The position numbers and the translations under genes were made by a program. From the NCBI RefSeq assembly GCF_001766675.1, contig NZ_MJLT01000045.1, positions 310,001 through 374,000 of the forward strand: a stretch of 64,000 bases of DNA, read 5' to 3'. Under the pieces are notes generated by a model that was not told the DNA's origin, made no database searches, and saw only the letters and a program-made list of their open reading frames with translations. The stretch comes from Arthrobacter sp. SW1. GTDB taxonomy: Bacteria; Actinomycetota; Actinomycetes; Actinomycetales; Micrococcaceae. Of this stretch, positions 17,839 through 27,206 are shown piece after piece (position 1 is the first letter of the stretch; every line of letters starts with the position of its first letter).

Positions 17839-19368
17839 CTATTCCTTCTCTTGGGTCATGTAGTGCATAAGGGTCTCCTGTGAGGCCTCGGAAATCGGTA
17901 CTTCGCCGGTGACGTGCCCGGCGGACAGGGTGTAGATCCTGTCGCAGATGCCGAGCAGTTCGGGAAGCTCCGAAGAGATCACGATGACGGCTTTGCCTTG
18001 GGCAGCGAGCCCGGCGATGATCGTGTAGATCTCATACTTGGCGCCGACATCGATCCCGCGGGTGGGCTCGTCCAGGATGAGGACGTCGGGGTCCGAGAAC
18101 ATCCATTTGCTGAGCACCACTTTTTGCTGGTTGCCGCCGGACAGCTTCCCGGTGATGGCGGACACCGCGGGTGCCTTGATGTTCATGCTGTCCCGGTAGC
18201 CGTTGGCCACGGCGGTTTCCCGGTTCTTGTCCACCCAGCCCCGCTTGGCCAGCTTGGACAGGGCGGCCATGGAAATGTTCCGCTTGATGTCCTCGATCAG
18301 GTTCAGGCCGTAGTGCTTGCGGTCCTCGGTGGCGTAGGCGATTCCGTGGGCGATCGCCTGCGGAACGGTAGAGGTGTTGATTTCCTTGCCGTACTTGAAC
18401 ACCTTCCCCGAGACGGCCCGGCCGTAGCTGCGGCCGAACACACTCATGGCCAGCTCGGTGCGGCCTGCACCCATCAGGCCTGCCAGGCCCACCACCTCGC
18501 CGGCACGGACGTTGAGGCTGGCGTTGTGGACCACGGTGCGGCTGTGGTCCTGGGGGTGCTGCACCGTCCAGCCCTCGATCCGGAGCACCTCCCCACCGAT
18601 CTGCGGAGTGCGCTCCGGATACAGGCTGTCCAAATCCCGGCCCACCATGCCCCGGATGATCCGTTCCTGGGTGATCTGGCCCTGATCCAGGCGCAGGGTT
18701 TCGATGGACCTGCCGTCCCGGATGATCGTGACGGCGTCTGCCACCTTACGGATCTCGTTCAGCTTGTGGCTGATGATGATGCTGGTGACGCCTTGGCCCT
18801 TCAGATGCAGGATGAGGTCCAGCAGGTGGTCCGAATCCTCGTCATTCAGCGCCGCCGTGGGCTCGTCCAGGATCAGGAGCTTGACCTTCTTGGACAGCGC
18901 CTTCGCGATCTCCACCAGCTGTTGCTTGCCCACGCTGATGTGCTGGATGGGTGTCACGGGGTTTTCGTCCAGCCCCACCCGTGCCAGCAGTTTGGCCGCT
19001 TCCAGATTGGTCTTGCGCCAATCCACCCAGCCACGGGAAGCGATCTCGTTTCCCAGGAAGATGTTCTCGGCGATGGACAAGTACGGGCTGAGGGCGAGTT
19101 CCTGGTGGATGATCACGATCCCGCGCTTTTCGCTGTCGCTGATGGAAGAGAAAGCGCATGGTTCGTCCTCGAAGCGGATCTCGCCGTCGAAGGTGTTGTG
19201 CGCGTAGACGCCGGAGAGCACCTTCATCAGGGTCGACTTGCCCGCTCCGTTCTCACCGCAGATCGCGTGGACCTCGCCGCGGTTCACGTCCAGCGTGACA
19301 TCCTGGAGGGCTTTGACGCCGGGAAAGGTCTTGGTGATCCCGCGCATCTGAAGAATGGGTACGTTCAT
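17839..19368 (-). CDS. gguA: Sugar ABC transporter ATPase, GguA/MmsA type
   Basis: A 509-residue tandem ABC ATPase. The first domain has Walker [10 protein letters not shown], Walker [13 protein letters not shown] and the LSKKV region. The second has the degenerate Walker A-like GLMGAGRTE, signature [14 protein letters not shown] and [11 protein letters not shown]. This layout is standard for monosaccharide importers of the CUT2 class. It starts five bases after the chvE stop with no obvious ribosome site, so translation is probably coupled to chvE. Confidence 0.93.
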   Translation of the reverse strand: MNVPILQMRGITKTFPGVKALQDVTLDVNRGEVHAICGENGAGKSTLMKVLSGVYAHNTFDGEIRFEDEPCAFSSISDSEKRGIVIIHQELALSPYLSIAENIFLGNEIASRGWVDWRKTNLEAAKLLARVGLDENPVTPIQHISVGKQQLVEIAKALSKKVKLLILDEPTAALNDEDSDHLLDLILHLKGQGVTSIIISHKLNEIRKVADAVTIIRDGRSIETLRLDQGQITQERIIRGMVGRDLDSLYPERTPQIGGEVLRIEGWTVQHPQDHSRTVVHNASLNVRAGEVVGLAGLMGAGRTELAMSVFGRSYGRAVSGKVFKYGKEINTSTVPQAIAHGIAYATEDRKHYGLNLIEDIKRNISMAALSKLAKRGWVDKNRETAVANGYRDSMNIKAPAVSAITGKLSGGNQQKVVLSKWMFSDPDVLILDEPTRGIDVGAKYEIYTIIAGLAAQGKAVIVISSELPELLGICDRIYTLSAGHVTGEVPISEASQETLMHYMTQEKE

Positions 19369-19373
19369 GCCGG

Positions 19374-20498
19374 TTACTTGATGTCGGCTTCGGTGTAGTA
19401 ATCGGAGTCGATCAGTTCCTTCTTGTAGTTGTCCTTGGTGACGATCACCGACTTCAGGAGGTAAGCCGGAACCACCTTGACCTTGTTGTTGTAGGTTTCG
19501 GTGTCGTTGGTTTCCGGGGCCTGGCCCTTCAGGACGGCGTCAACCATCTTCACTGCCTGCTCGCCGAGCTTGCGGGTGTCCTTGAAAATGGTGGAGTACT
19601 GCTCGCCGGCGATGATTGACTTCACCGAACCCTTTTCGGCGTCCTGGCCGGTGACGACCGGAAGAGCGCCTTTGGAGTATCCGCCGGTGCTGGTCAGCGC
19701 GGAGATGATGCCGATGGACAGGCCATCGTAAGGCGACAGTACGCCGTCGAGCTTCTTGCCGGAACCGTAGGCCGCGGTGAGGATGTCCTCCATGCGCTTC
19801 TGCGCGGTGGCCGCTTGCCAGCGAAGGATGGCGGCCTGCTCGAACTTGGTCTGGCCGCTGGGCACCTTGAGCGTGCCGGCGTCCAGGTACGGCTTGAGGG
19901 TGTCCATGGCACCGGTCCAGAAGAAGTTGGCGTTGTTGTCATCCGGGCTGCCGGCGAACAGTTCCACGTTGAAGGGGCCCTTGCCTTCGACCTTCTTGCC
20001 CGTCGCATCAAGCAGCCCCAGCCCGGTCAGCAGCGACGTGGCTTGCTGCACGCCTACCTCGTAGTTGTCGAAGGTGGTGTAGTAGTCGACGTTGGGGGTT
20101 CCGTTGATGAGGCGGTCGTAGGCGATGACCTTCACGTTCTGTTCCTTGGCCTTGGCCAGGACATCAGTCAGGGTGGTGCCGTCGATTGCGGCCACGATCA
20201 GGGATTTTGCGCCCTTGGTCAGCATGTTTTCGATCTGGGAGACCTGCGTGGGAATATCGTCATTGGCGTACTGCAGGTCTGTCTTGTACCCGAGCTTGGC
20301 CAGGGATTCCGAGACGTTCTTGCCGTCCGCGATCCACCGTTCGGACGTCTGGGTGGGCATCGAGATTCCCACCAGGGCGCCGGAAGCATCGGCAGCACCG
20401 CTTGCCGGGGCGGAACCCGGGCGGCTGCCGCAGGCGGTGGTGCTGGCGGCGAGGGCCAGGACGACGGCGACGGCGCCCAGGAGCTTCTTGATTCTCAC
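19374..20498 (-). CDS. chvE: ChvE-type multiple-sugar-binding lipoprotein
   Basis: A 374-residue periplasmic-binding-type protein anchored as a lipoprotein: [20 protein letters not shown] followed by the lipobox-like TTAC. The ChvE signature is strong: [44 protein letters not shown] and [14 protein letters not shown] 20498 is chosen because AAGGAG lies five bases upstream and it gives a proper signal peptide. It heads a chvE-gguA-gguB operon whose promoter holds the perfect operator TGTTAGCGCTAACA at 20624. Ligand probably L-arabinose, possibly also galactose or xylose. Confidence 0.93.
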   Translation of the reverse strand: MRIKKLLGAVAVVLALAASTTACGSRPGSAPASGAADASGALVGISMPTQTSERWIADGKNVSESLAKLGYKTDLQYANDDIPTQVSQIENMLTKGAKSLIVAAIDGTTLTDVLAKAKEQNVKVIAYDRLINGTPNVDYYTTFDNYEVGVQQATSLLTGLGLLDATGKKVEGKGPFNVELFAGSPDDNNANFFWTGAMDTLKPYLDAGTLKVPSGQTKFEQAAILRWQAATAQKRMEDILTAAYGSGKKLDGVLSPYDGLSIGIISALTSTGGYSKGALPVVTGQDAEKGSVKSIIAGEQYSTIFKDTRKLGEQAVKMVDAVLKGQAPETNDTETYNNKVKVVPAYLLKSVIVTKDNYKKELIDSDYYTEADIK

Positions 20499-20623
20499 GT
20501 GTTCTCCTTCCGTGGCCTGCTCGTGGCCGCGAATCGGTGGTTGCGCGGGGGAGCGTCTGTGCTCTTCGCGTGGCCGGGCGTCCTCGCCCGGTGGTTCGTG
20601 CCGATGGTTGTCTGCGCTTCGTC

Positions 20624-20637
20624 TGTTAGCGCTAACA
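20624..20637 (-). promoter_or_regulatory. LacI-type operator of the chvE operon
   Basis: TGTTAGCGCTAACA is a perfect 14-bp palindrome 126 bases upstream of the chvE GTG. It is the best match of the four arabinose-operator copies in the window and defines their consensus TGTKARCGYTMACA. Confidence 0.75.
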
Positions 20638-20705
20638 ATCAAAGGCAATGATATCCCCCGGCGTCCTGTGAAGCAACTCACAGTCCGCCGGGGGTGGGGC
20701 CTGGA

Positions 20706-22151
20706 TCAGGGGTGAAGGAAGAAGGTTGCTGCCGCCCGCCACGCTTTCTCCACGGGCGCCAGGATCAGCCGGCCTTCGCGGAGCAGGAGGTAGGCGCCCG
20801 GGACATCCACGGACTCGAAGGACATGCCGTTCCGATCCGCCAGTCCGCCGCGGCGGATGAAGGCAGAGGAGCTGCCGTCCGTCGTCGCGATGGCCACGGA
20901 GGAGCCGTCCACCCGCAGGAAGCGCCCCTTGGTGAGGACCGGTTCGATCACCACCGAATTCTTTTTCGCGTACCCCGGGGCGATCCGGAACTGCGAAGAC
21001 TCCAGGGCGGGCGACGCCGCAGAGGTGACCGTGACGCCGTCGTGGGCGAGGAAGCTGCCACGCGCGGAGGCCGGTTCCAAGCGGACCGGCAGTTCGCCGT
21101 CGCCCACCGGGACGCCGAACTCCGGGCTTCCGTCCGCCTTCCAGTGCAGTTGCTGGACGCGGGCGTGGCGGTTGGGATCGTACAGCGGGTCGCCGGTGAT
21201 GGCGCGGTAGGAGCGGGCGTGGTAGACCAGCACATCCCGGCCGGCCTCATCCACCGTGAAGGAGTTGTGGCCGGGCCCGTACTGCTTCGACCCTTCGTTG
21301 GTGGTGAAGACCGGCAGCGGGGACTTGGACCAGCTCGCGGCATCCAGCAGGTCTGCAGAAGCATCCGCGGTGAGCAGGCCCATGCAGTAGTTGGCATCGG
21401 TGGCGCTTGCCGAGAACGTCACGAAGATCCGGCCGTTCCGTTTCAGGACTGCCGGCCCTTCATTGACCTTGAAGCCGATGGTCTCCCACGCCAGGGTGGG
21501 CACGGCGATGCGCACCGGCGTGCTGGAGAGGGTGGACGGCGAGGACATTGACGCGATGTACAGGCTCGAGTTCACCCCGGTATCGCTCTGCGCCCACAAC
21601 AGGTAGCGGGTGCCAAGGTGTTCGAAGGTGGTGGCGTCCAGGGAGAATGTGTCCGCGTGCGTGTACACCCGGACCGGCGGTTCCCAGACGGCGGTCATGG
21701 GGTCCGCGTCGCTGGTGGACAGCACGTAGATCCGTACCCGGAAAACGTCCGTGCTGTCTCCGGCGGCGAAGTAGATGTGCCACTTGCCGTCGAAATGGTG
21801 CAGCTCCGGAGCCCAGATATGCCCGCCCATGGTTCCGGACGCGGGCCGTGTCCAAACCACCGTCTCGGCCGCGGCACCAAGCCCCGCAATGGTTGCGGAG
21901 GAACGGAGCACAAGCCGGTCGTACTCCGGCACGGAGCCGGTGAAGTAGTACCTGCCGTCCGAATGTTTCATCAGCCAGGGATCGGCCCGGCGCGGTACTA
22001 CAGGGTTGATGACGGGATTCCCGACGGCGGGCGCCGCCGCCGCTGCCGGGGCGAAAGCCAGTGCGCCGGTGCCGGCGAGGGCTGCCGCCGCAGCTGCGGC
22101 GGTTCCTGAGCCGAGGAGGAGGCGGCGGGACAGGTGGCGGTTCATATCCAT
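20706..22151 (-). CDS. Secreted GH43 arabinofuranosidase/arabinanase with AbfB-like domain
   Basis: A 481-residue Tat-exported enzyme: MDMNRHLSRRLLLGSGTAAA contains the twin-arginine motif. The catalytic five-bladed propeller shows GH43 landmarks: RADPWLMKHSDGRYYFTGS (base Asp), GGHIWAPELHHFDGKWHIYF and FKVNEGPAVLKRNGRI (acid Glu). The last 140 residues repeat three beta-trefoil-like units (GSFLAHDG, GRFLRVDG, GAYLLLREG), as in CBM42/AbfB arabinose-binding modules. ATG 22151 is preferred to longer starts because it gives the export signal. It follows yjfF by 50 bases and is probably the last gene of that operon. It would trim arabinose from arabinan or arabinoxylan outside the cell. Confidence 0.82.
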   Translation of the reverse strand: MDMNRHLSRRLLLGSGTAAAAAAALAGTGALAFAPAAAAAPAVGNPVINPVVPRRADPWLMKHSDGRYYFTGSVPEYDRLVLRSSATIAGLGAAAETVVWTRPASGTMGGHIWAPELHHFDGKWHIYFAAGDSTDVFRVRIYVLSTSDADPMTAVWEPPVRVYTHADTFSLDATTFEHLGTRYLLWAQSDTGVNSSLYIASMSSPSTLSSTPVRIAVPTLAWETIGFKVNEGPAVLKRNGRIFVTFSASATDANYCMGLLTADASADLLDAASWSKSPLPVFTTNEGSKQYGPGHNSFTVDEAGRDVLVYHARSYRAITGDPLYDPNRHARVQQLHWKADGSPEFGVPVGDGELPVRLEPASARGSFLAHDGVTVTSAASPALESSQFRIAPGYAKKNSVVIEPVLTKGRFLRVDGSSVAIATTDGSSSAFIRRGGLADRNGMSFESVDVPGAYLLLREGRLILAPVEKAWRAAATFFLHP

Positions 22152-22201
22152 GCGGAGGTGGTCCTTTCGACAGGCTTGGGTGGGGCAGGGGTAGCGCGGG
22201 G

Positions 22202-23218
22202 TCAGGCGGTTTTCCTGGCGAAGAGCCGCTGGAGCAGGATGAAGACCAGCAGCAGGCCGCCGATGACGATCTTGGTCCACCAGGAACTGAGGGTGCCGTC
22301 GTAGGCGATGAAGGTCTGGACGATTCCCAGGACCAGCACCCCCACCACGGAGCCCAGAACGTAACCGGTTCCGCCGGTCAGGAGCGTTCCCCCGATCACC
22401 ACTGCGGCGATGGCATCCAGTTCCATGCCCTGGGCGGCCAGGCTGTAGCCGGACAGGCTGTAGAAGGAGAACAGGATCCCGGCGATCGCGGAGCAGAGGC
22501 CGCTGAGGGCATAGACCAGGATCTTGGTGCCCTTGACCGGCAGGCCCATGAGCATGGCCGAGTGTTCGTTGCCGCCGATCGCATACACCGTGCGGCCGAA
22601 ACGGGTGTGGTGCAGCACGAAGAAGGCCGCCGCCACGATCAGCAGGGCCAGCACTACGCCGGGGGAGATGAACAGCTCGCCGGGCAGCGGGATCTGTGCC
22701 TGCGCCATGCCGGTGAAGAAGCCCTCGGTCACGGGGATCGATTCCAGGCTGATGACGTAGCAGAGGCCGCGGGCCAGGAACATGCCGGCCAGCGTGACGA
22801 TGAACGGCTGAATGTCGAAGTACTGGATGACCAGTCCCATGAGGAAGCCCAGTCCGCTGCCGATCACGAGGACCAGGACAATCACGGCGGCCGGATTCCA
22901 GCCCTGCTGCAGCAAGGTGGCGGCCACCATCATGGAGAGCGCGACGACGGCACCCACCGAGAGGTCGATTCCCCCGGTCAGGATCACGAAAGTCATGCCG
23001 ACGGCCAGCACGATCAGGAAGGTGTTGTCTATGAACAGGTTCAGAAACACCTGGCCGGAAAGGAAGCTCGGGTACAGGCCCGATCCGACGGCGAACATCG
23101 CGAGGAAGAGTCCTACCGTGGCGAGGGTGGGGGCGTAGCGGGCGCTGGCGCGCAGGCGGGTGCGGGCCTGCGTCGCCTTCCTGGTGGAGGGCTTCGCGAG
23201 GGTGGACAGTGCGGACAT
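22202..23218 (-). CDS. yjfF: Sugar ABC permease, YjfF type
   Basis: A 338-residue membrane protein of the ribose-permease family: VGMTFVILTGGIDLSVGAVV, FDIQPFIVTLAGMFLARGL, TVYAIGGNEHSAMLMGLPV and AAVVIGGTLLTGG. It is the second of two different permeases in a YtfQRT-YjfF importer. Its ATG shares one base with the stop of the preceding permease (TGATG), showing coupled translation. The family transports furanose sugars: galactofuranose in E. coli, and arabinose through similar systems in Shewanella. Confidence 0.9.
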   Translation of the reverse strand: MSALSTLAKPSTRKATQARTRLRASARYAPTLATVGLFLAMFAVGSGLYPSFLSGQVFLNLFIDNTFLIVLAVGMTFVILTGGIDLSVGAVVALSMMVAATLLQQGWNPAAVIVLVLVIGSGLGFLMGLVIQYFDIQPFIVTLAGMFLARGLCYVISLESIPVTEGFFTGMAQAQIPLPGELFISPGVVLALLIVAAAFFVLHHTRFGRTVYAIGGNEHSAMLMGLPVKGTKILVYALSGLCSAIAGILFSFYSLSGYSLAAQGMELDAIAAVVIGGTLLTGGTGYVLGSVVGVLVLGIVQTFIAYDGTLSSWWTKIVIGGLLLVFILLQRLFARKTA

Positions 23219-24276
23219 CAGGCGGCCACCTTTTCCTTGGGGGTTTCCTTCACCACGACCTGCCGCGCCGGCCTGAAGCTGCCGAGCAGCTTCCTGGCTT
23301 TCGGCGCCTGCAGCAGGCAGACGATGATGACGACGAGTGCCTTGAACACCAGGGTGACTTCCGGCGGGATGCCCAGGGTGTACACGGTGGTGGTCAGGGT
23401 CTGGATGATGAAGGCGCCGACGACGGTCCCCACCAAGGTGTACCGGCCGCCTGCCAGCGAGGTGCCGCCGATCACGACGGCCAGGATGGCGTCCATCTCG
23501 ATGTAGAGCCCTGCGTTGTTGGCATCCGCGGCCGTGACATTGGAGCTGATCATGAGGCCGGCGATTGCGGCGCAGACGGCGCTGAAGACGTAGACAATCC
23601 AAATGATGTTCCGGGACCGCAGCCCGGCCAAGCGGCTGGCCACCGGGTTGATGCCGACGGCTTCGATCAGGGTGCCCAGGGCGGTGCGGCGAGTGAGGAC
23701 TGCTGTGGCTACGAAGACGGCCGCGGTGACAAGGATGGAGACGGGCAGGGTGAAGAGATACCCGGCTCCGATCGCCTTGTAGTGGTCGTTGGATACCGAG
23801 ATGATCTGGCCGCCGGTGATGAGCTGCGCAATTCCGCGGCCTGCGGTCATGAGCACCAGGGTGGCAATGATCGGCTGCACTCCGATCGTCGAGACCAGGA
23901 AGCCGTTCCAGGCGCCGAGCAGTAGCGCCGCGGCGACGGCGACCAGCACGGCGACGGCCGCCGTCGACGGCGAAGCGGGCTCCGGCGAGGCGGCGATATA
24001 GGCGCAGGACGCCGCGCCGGCAATCGCCACCACGGCCCCCACGGAAAGGTCGATCCCGCGGGTGGCGATCACCAGGGTCATGCCCAGGGCGATCAGGATG
24101 GTGGGTGCGCCATTGCGCATGATGTCGATCAGGCTGCCGTACAGGTGCCCGTCCTGCATCCTGAGCGCGAGGAAGTCCGGACGGAAGATCTGGTTGAGAA
24201 GCAGCAGCGCGGCGAGGGCCAGCACTGGCCACGCCAGGCGGTGTTTCAGAAGGTCTTTTACTGCATTGGATTTCAC
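23218..24276 (-). CDS. ytfT: Sugar ABC permease, YtfT type
   Basis: A 352-residue permease with LGMTLVIATRGIDLSVGAVVA, GVQPIIATLVLMTAGRGIAQL, EAVGINPVASRLAGLRSRN and LAVVIGGTSLAGGRY, all typical of YtfT. GTG 24276 overlaps the ATPase stop as GTGA and is preceded by GGAGG six bases upstream. It pairs with YjfF to form a heteromeric channel, unlike the single GguB permease of the other importer. Confidence 0.9.
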   Translation of the reverse strand: MKSNAVKDLLKHRLAWPVLALAALLLLNQIFRPDFLALRMQDGHLYGSLIDIMRNGAPTILIALGMTLVIATRGIDLSVGAVVAIAGAASCAYIAASPEPASPSTAAVAVLVAVAAALLLGAWNGFLVSTIGVQPIIATLVLMTAGRGIAQLITGGQIISVSNDHYKAIGAGYLFTLPVSILVTAAVFVATAVLTRRTALGTLIEAVGINPVASRLAGLRSRNIIWIVYVFSAVCAAIAGLMISSNVTAADANNAGLYIEMDAILAVVIGGTSLAGGRYTLVGTVVGAFIIQTLTTTVYTLGIPPEVTLVFKALVVIIVCLLQAPKARKLLGSFRPARQVVVKETPKEKVAA

Positions 24277-25814
24277 TGCGTGCCTCCGGCGATGACGGAC
24301 ATGACGTCCTCCACTGAGACGCCGTTGTTGTGGATTTCGGCGAGCTTTTCGCGGTCCTTGATGATGGCGATGCGGTCGCTCACGCGCAGCACTTCCTCCA
24401 GCTCGGAAGAGATGAAGAGGATGGACATTCCCTTGGCTGCCAACTGGTTGACCAGCTTCTGGATCTGGGTCTTGGCCCCGATGTCGATGCCGCGGGTGGG
24501 TTCGTCGAGGATCAGCAGCCCGGGTTCCGTGACCAGCCAGCGGGCCAGCAGGACTTTCTGCTGGTTTCCGCCGCTGAGGTTCTTGATGAGCGCATCCGGG
24601 TTGGCGGGGCGGATGTCCAGGGCCTCGATGTATTCGGTCACCAGTTCGTCCTGGACCCGCCGCGGTACGCGGCGCATCCAGCCTTTGCTGGCCTGCATGG
24701 CCAGGATGAGGTTGTCGCGCACGGAGAGATCTCCGATGAGGCCTTCCTGCTTGCGGTCTTCGGAACAGAAGGCAATGCGCTTGTCGATGGCGGTGCGGGG
24801 CGAACGGATCTTCTCTTGGATGCCTTTGACTTTGAGGTGGCCTTCGTCGGCCTTGTCCGCGCCGAAGAACAGGCGGGCGATTTCCGTGCGGCCCGCGCCG
24901 AGCAGCCCTGCCAGTCCCACCACTTCCCCGGGGTTGATGGCCAGGTCGATCCCGGACACCGAGCCTTTCCGGCCAAGGCCGACGGCTTCGATGAACGGCA
25001 TGGCGCTGGCGTCCGCTGCTGTGCGCTCCTTCGCTGGTCCGTTGTCGAGTTCGGCGAGGGCTTCCATGTCCTTGCCGATCATTTTGGAGATCAGGCTCAT
25101 TCGGGACAGCTCCCGGGTCATGTACTCGCCCACGAGCTTGCCGTTGCGCAGGACCGTCATGCGGTCCGAGATCTCGTAGACCTGCTCCAGGAAGTGGGAG
25201 ACGAAGAGGATGGCCACGCCTTTGTCGCGGAGCTCGCGGATCACCCGGAAGAGCTGGGCGACTTCTTCGGCGTCGAGGCTGGAGGTCGGTTCGTCCAGGA
25301 TGAGGACCTTGGCGTTGATCTCCACAGAACGCGCGATCGCGATCAGCTGCTGCACCGCAATGGAGTGGCTGGCGAGCAGGGAATTCGGCTCGACGTGGTC
25401 AAGATGCAGGCCTGCCAGGACCTCTCGGGTGCGGCTCCGGACGGCCTTCCAGTCGATGCTGCCGCGGCCGGTTTTGCCTCCCCGGCGGGGTTCACGGCCC
25501 AGCATGATGTTCTCTTCCACCGTGAGGTTGGGGCAGAGATTGACCTCTTGGTAGACGGTGCTGATCCCGGCCGCCTGCGATTCCGCCGGCGTCGTGAAGC
25601 TTTTGCGTTCACCCAGGACCGTGATGGTTCCGGAGTCGATGGTGTAGACCCCCGTCAGGGCTTTGATCAGGGTGGACTTCCCGGCCCCGTTTTCACCCAT
25701 GAGGGCGTGGACCTCGCCTTGGAAGAGCCGGAAGTCGACGCCGTCGAGCGCCTTCACCCCCGGGAAGCCGATGGCTATGCCGGTCATCTCCACGACCGGA
25801 ACGATTTCGTTCAT
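24273..25814 (-). CDS. ytfR: Sugar ABC transporter ATPase, YtfR type
   Basis: A 513-residue tandem ABC ATPase. Domain 1 contains [18 protein letters not shown] and LILDEPTSSLDAEEV. Domain 2 has the degenerate GLLGAGRTEIARLFF, signature [14 protein letters not shown] and [13 protein letters not shown]. Of several possible starts ATG 25814 (MNEIVPVVEM) is chosen: AAAAGG lies seven bases upstream and the protein then begins just before the conserved nucleotide-binding fold. It is separated from ytfQ by a hairpin-containing 105-base gap. Confidence 0.9.
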   Translation of the reverse strand: MNEIVPVVEMTGIAIGFPGVKALDGVDFRLFQGEVHALMGENGAGKSTLIKALTGVYTIDSGTITVLGERKSFTTPAESQAAGISTVYQEVNLCPNLTVEENIMLGREPRRGGKTGRGSIDWKAVRSRTREVLAGLHLDHVEPNSLLASHSIAVQQLIAIARSVEINAKVLILDEPTSSLDAEEVAQLFRVIRELRDKGVAILFVSHFLEQVYEISDRMTVLRNGKLVGEYMTRELSRMSLISKMIGKDMEALAELDNGPAKERTAADASAMPFIEAVGLGRKGSVSGIDLAINPGEVVGLAGLLGAGRTEIARLFFGADKADEGHLKVKGIQEKIRSPRTAIDKRIAFCSEDRKQEGLIGDLSVRDNLILAMQASKGWMRRVPRRVQDELVTEYIEALDIRPANPDALIKNLSGGNQQKVLLARWLVTEPGLLILDEPTRGIDIGAKTQIQKLVNQLAAKGMSILFISSELEEVLRVSDRIAIIKDREKLAEIHNNGVSVEDVMSVIAGGTQ

Positions 25815-25852
25815 CCTCATGCCTTTTCTGTGCTGGTGCGCGACGGCGTTGG

Positions 25853-25892
25853 TACTCCGTGCGGCGGCGGTTTCCCGTCGCCGCATGGAGTA
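25853..25892 (-). promoter_or_regulatory. Intercistronic hairpin between ytfQ and ytfR
   Basis: Arms 25853-25866 (TACTCCGTGCGGCG) and 25879-25892 (CGCCGCATGGAGTA) form a 14-bp stem with one G-U-type mismatch and a 12-base loop. Such hairpins after binding-protein genes often stabilise the upstream mRNA or partly terminate, giving more binding protein than membrane components. Confidence 0.6.
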
Positions 25893-25919
25893 TTCGGGAC
25901 GCCTGGTGCGCGGATGGCC

Positions 25920-26903
25920 CTAGTAGGGGCGCGTTGCGAGGACCTGCTTGGCCTGTTCCTGTGTGAAGGTGGTCTCTTCCGTGACCACGCGTTCGGGAAC
26001 GCTTTCGCCGGCCACGACCTTCTTGGCGAGGTCCATGAGTTGGTCGCCGAGCATCGGGCTGCATTCGACGATGTAGTTGATCTTGCCGGCGGCCAAAGCA
26101 GTCATTCCGTCCTTGACGGCGTCGATCGTGATGATCTTGATGTCCTTGCCCGGGACCTTGCCGGCAGCCTCGATGGCCTCGATGGCGCCCAGGCCTTCGT
26201 CATCGTTGTGCGCGAAGACAACATCGATGTCCGCGTTGTTCTTGAGGAAGGCTTCCATGACCTGCTTGCCGCCGCTGCGGGTGAAGTCGCCGCTCTGGGA
26301 TGCCACGATCTTCAACTTCGGGTCGGCCTTGATGGCTTCTTCAAAGCCTTCCTTGCGGTCGTTGGCGGGGGCGGATCCGGTGGTGCCCTGGATTTCGACG
26401 ATGTTCACGGTGTCCGTGGCGGACTTTGACTCGTCCACCAGCCACTTGCCGGCCTTCCGGCCTTCTTCGACGAAGTCGGAGCCGAGGAACGTCTTGTAGA
26501 GGGACTTGTCCGCCGAATCGACGGCGCGGTCCGTGAGGATCACGGGGATCTTTGCGTTTTTGGCTTCCTTCAGCACAGTGTCCCATCCGGATTCCACCAC
26601 GGGGGAGAAGGCAATGACGTCCACCTTCTGCTGGATGTAGGAACGGATGGCCTTGATCTGGTTTTCCTGTTTCTGCTGGGCGTCCGAGAACTTCAGGTCC
26701 ACACCGGCGTTCTTGGCGGAGTCCTGGACGGACTTGGTGTTGGCGGTGCGCCAACCGCTTTCGGCGCCCACTTGGGCGAAGCCCATGGTGATCTTGTCGT
26801 TGCCCGCGGCGCCGGCAGGGCTGCCGGCACCGGCGTTTCCGCCGCAGGCGGTGAGGGCGAGGAGCGATGCGGCGGCCACCGCAAGCAGGGATTTCTTGAA
26901 CAA
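25920..26903 (-). CDS. ytfQ: YtfQ-type sugar-binding lipoprotein
   Basis: A 327-residue substrate-binding protein. TTG 26903 gives MFKKSLLAVAAASLLALTAC, a clean lipoprotein signal with a lipobox Cys, and GGAGG lies five bases upstream; ATG 26930 is a longer alternative that spoils the signal. Family motifs are clear: MGFAQVGAESGWRTANTKS, AFSPVVESGWDTVLKEAKNA, PVILTDRAVDS, FLGSDFVEEGRKAGKWL and FAHNDDEGLGAIEAIEAAG. It probably delivers L-arabinofuranose or galactofuranose; the arabinose operator in its promoter favours arabinose. Confidence 0.9.
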   Translation of the reverse strand: MFKKSLLAVAAASLLALTACGGNAGAGSPAGAAGNDKITMGFAQVGAESGWRTANTKSVQDSAKNAGVDLKFSDAQQKQENQIKAIRSYIQQKVDVIAFSPVVESGWDTVLKEAKNAKIPVILTDRAVDSADKSLYKTFLGSDFVEEGRKAGKWLVDESKSATDTVNIVEIQGTTGSAPANDRKEGFEEAIKADPKLKIVASQSGDFTRSGGKQVMEAFLKNNADIDVVFAHNDDEGLGAIEAIEAAGKVPGKDIKIITIDAVKDGMTALAAGKINYIVECSPMLGDQLMDLAKKVVAGESVPERVVTEETTFTQEQAKQVLATRPY

Positions 26904-26992
26904 AACATCCTCCCGGAGGCGTAGGTACATTGCTGGCGGGAGAACTCGTAACACCGCCATTGCTGCAAGTGAGCTGATGCGCTCTGCGAAAC

Positions 26993-27021
26993 ATTGTGAA
27001 CGCTAACAATTCCACCGTCAA
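26993..27021 (-). promoter_or_regulatory. ytfQ promoter with LacI-type operator
   Basis: Read on the minus strand: TTGACG (27021-27016), a 17-base spacer and CACAAT (26998-26993), the same hexamers as the araB promoter. The operator at 26995-27008 (TGTGAACGCTAACA on the plus strand) overlaps the spacer and -10. It lies in the 303-base gap shared with the divergent GH51 gene. The rest of that gap, apart from the operator at 27118, shows nothing else I can identify. Confidence 0.72.
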
Positions 27022-27117
27022 GTGACTCCCGCCACAAGGCGGAGGGGTTCCGGTCTTTTTGGAATTGCCCTTTACAAGCCGCGCGGAAATGCCGAATACT
27101 CGTTTCCGGCGGTCGGT

Positions 27118-27131
27118 TGTTAGCGTTCACA
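27118..27131 (+). promoter_or_regulatory. LacI-type operator of the GH51 gene
   Basis: TGTTAGCGTTCACA matches the other three operators with conservative changes. It lies 75 bases upstream of the GH51 ATG, with CACAAA as a possible -10 overlapping its right half. Together with the 26995 site it brackets the divergent intergenic region. Confidence 0.68.
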
Positions 27132-27206
27132 AAAGTTCTCGCCGCGGCCGCCAAGATGCCGCGCCGGAATCCCGGCGGACCATTCAACGGAGAAAGGCTC
27201 CTCCCC

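Noticed and set aside
22165-22177. TTTCGACAGGCTT between yjfF and the GH43 gene as a further family-C repeat.
   Set aside because: Only about 12 bases match the repeat core and the flanks differ, so it may be coincidence; noted in the cysN repeat entry but not called.
22202-24232. Long continuous reading frame of 676 codons covering both permeases on the minus strand.
   Set aside because: Its first half is an out-of-frame shadow of ytfT; the real yjfF begins at ATG 23218, overlapping the ytfT stop.
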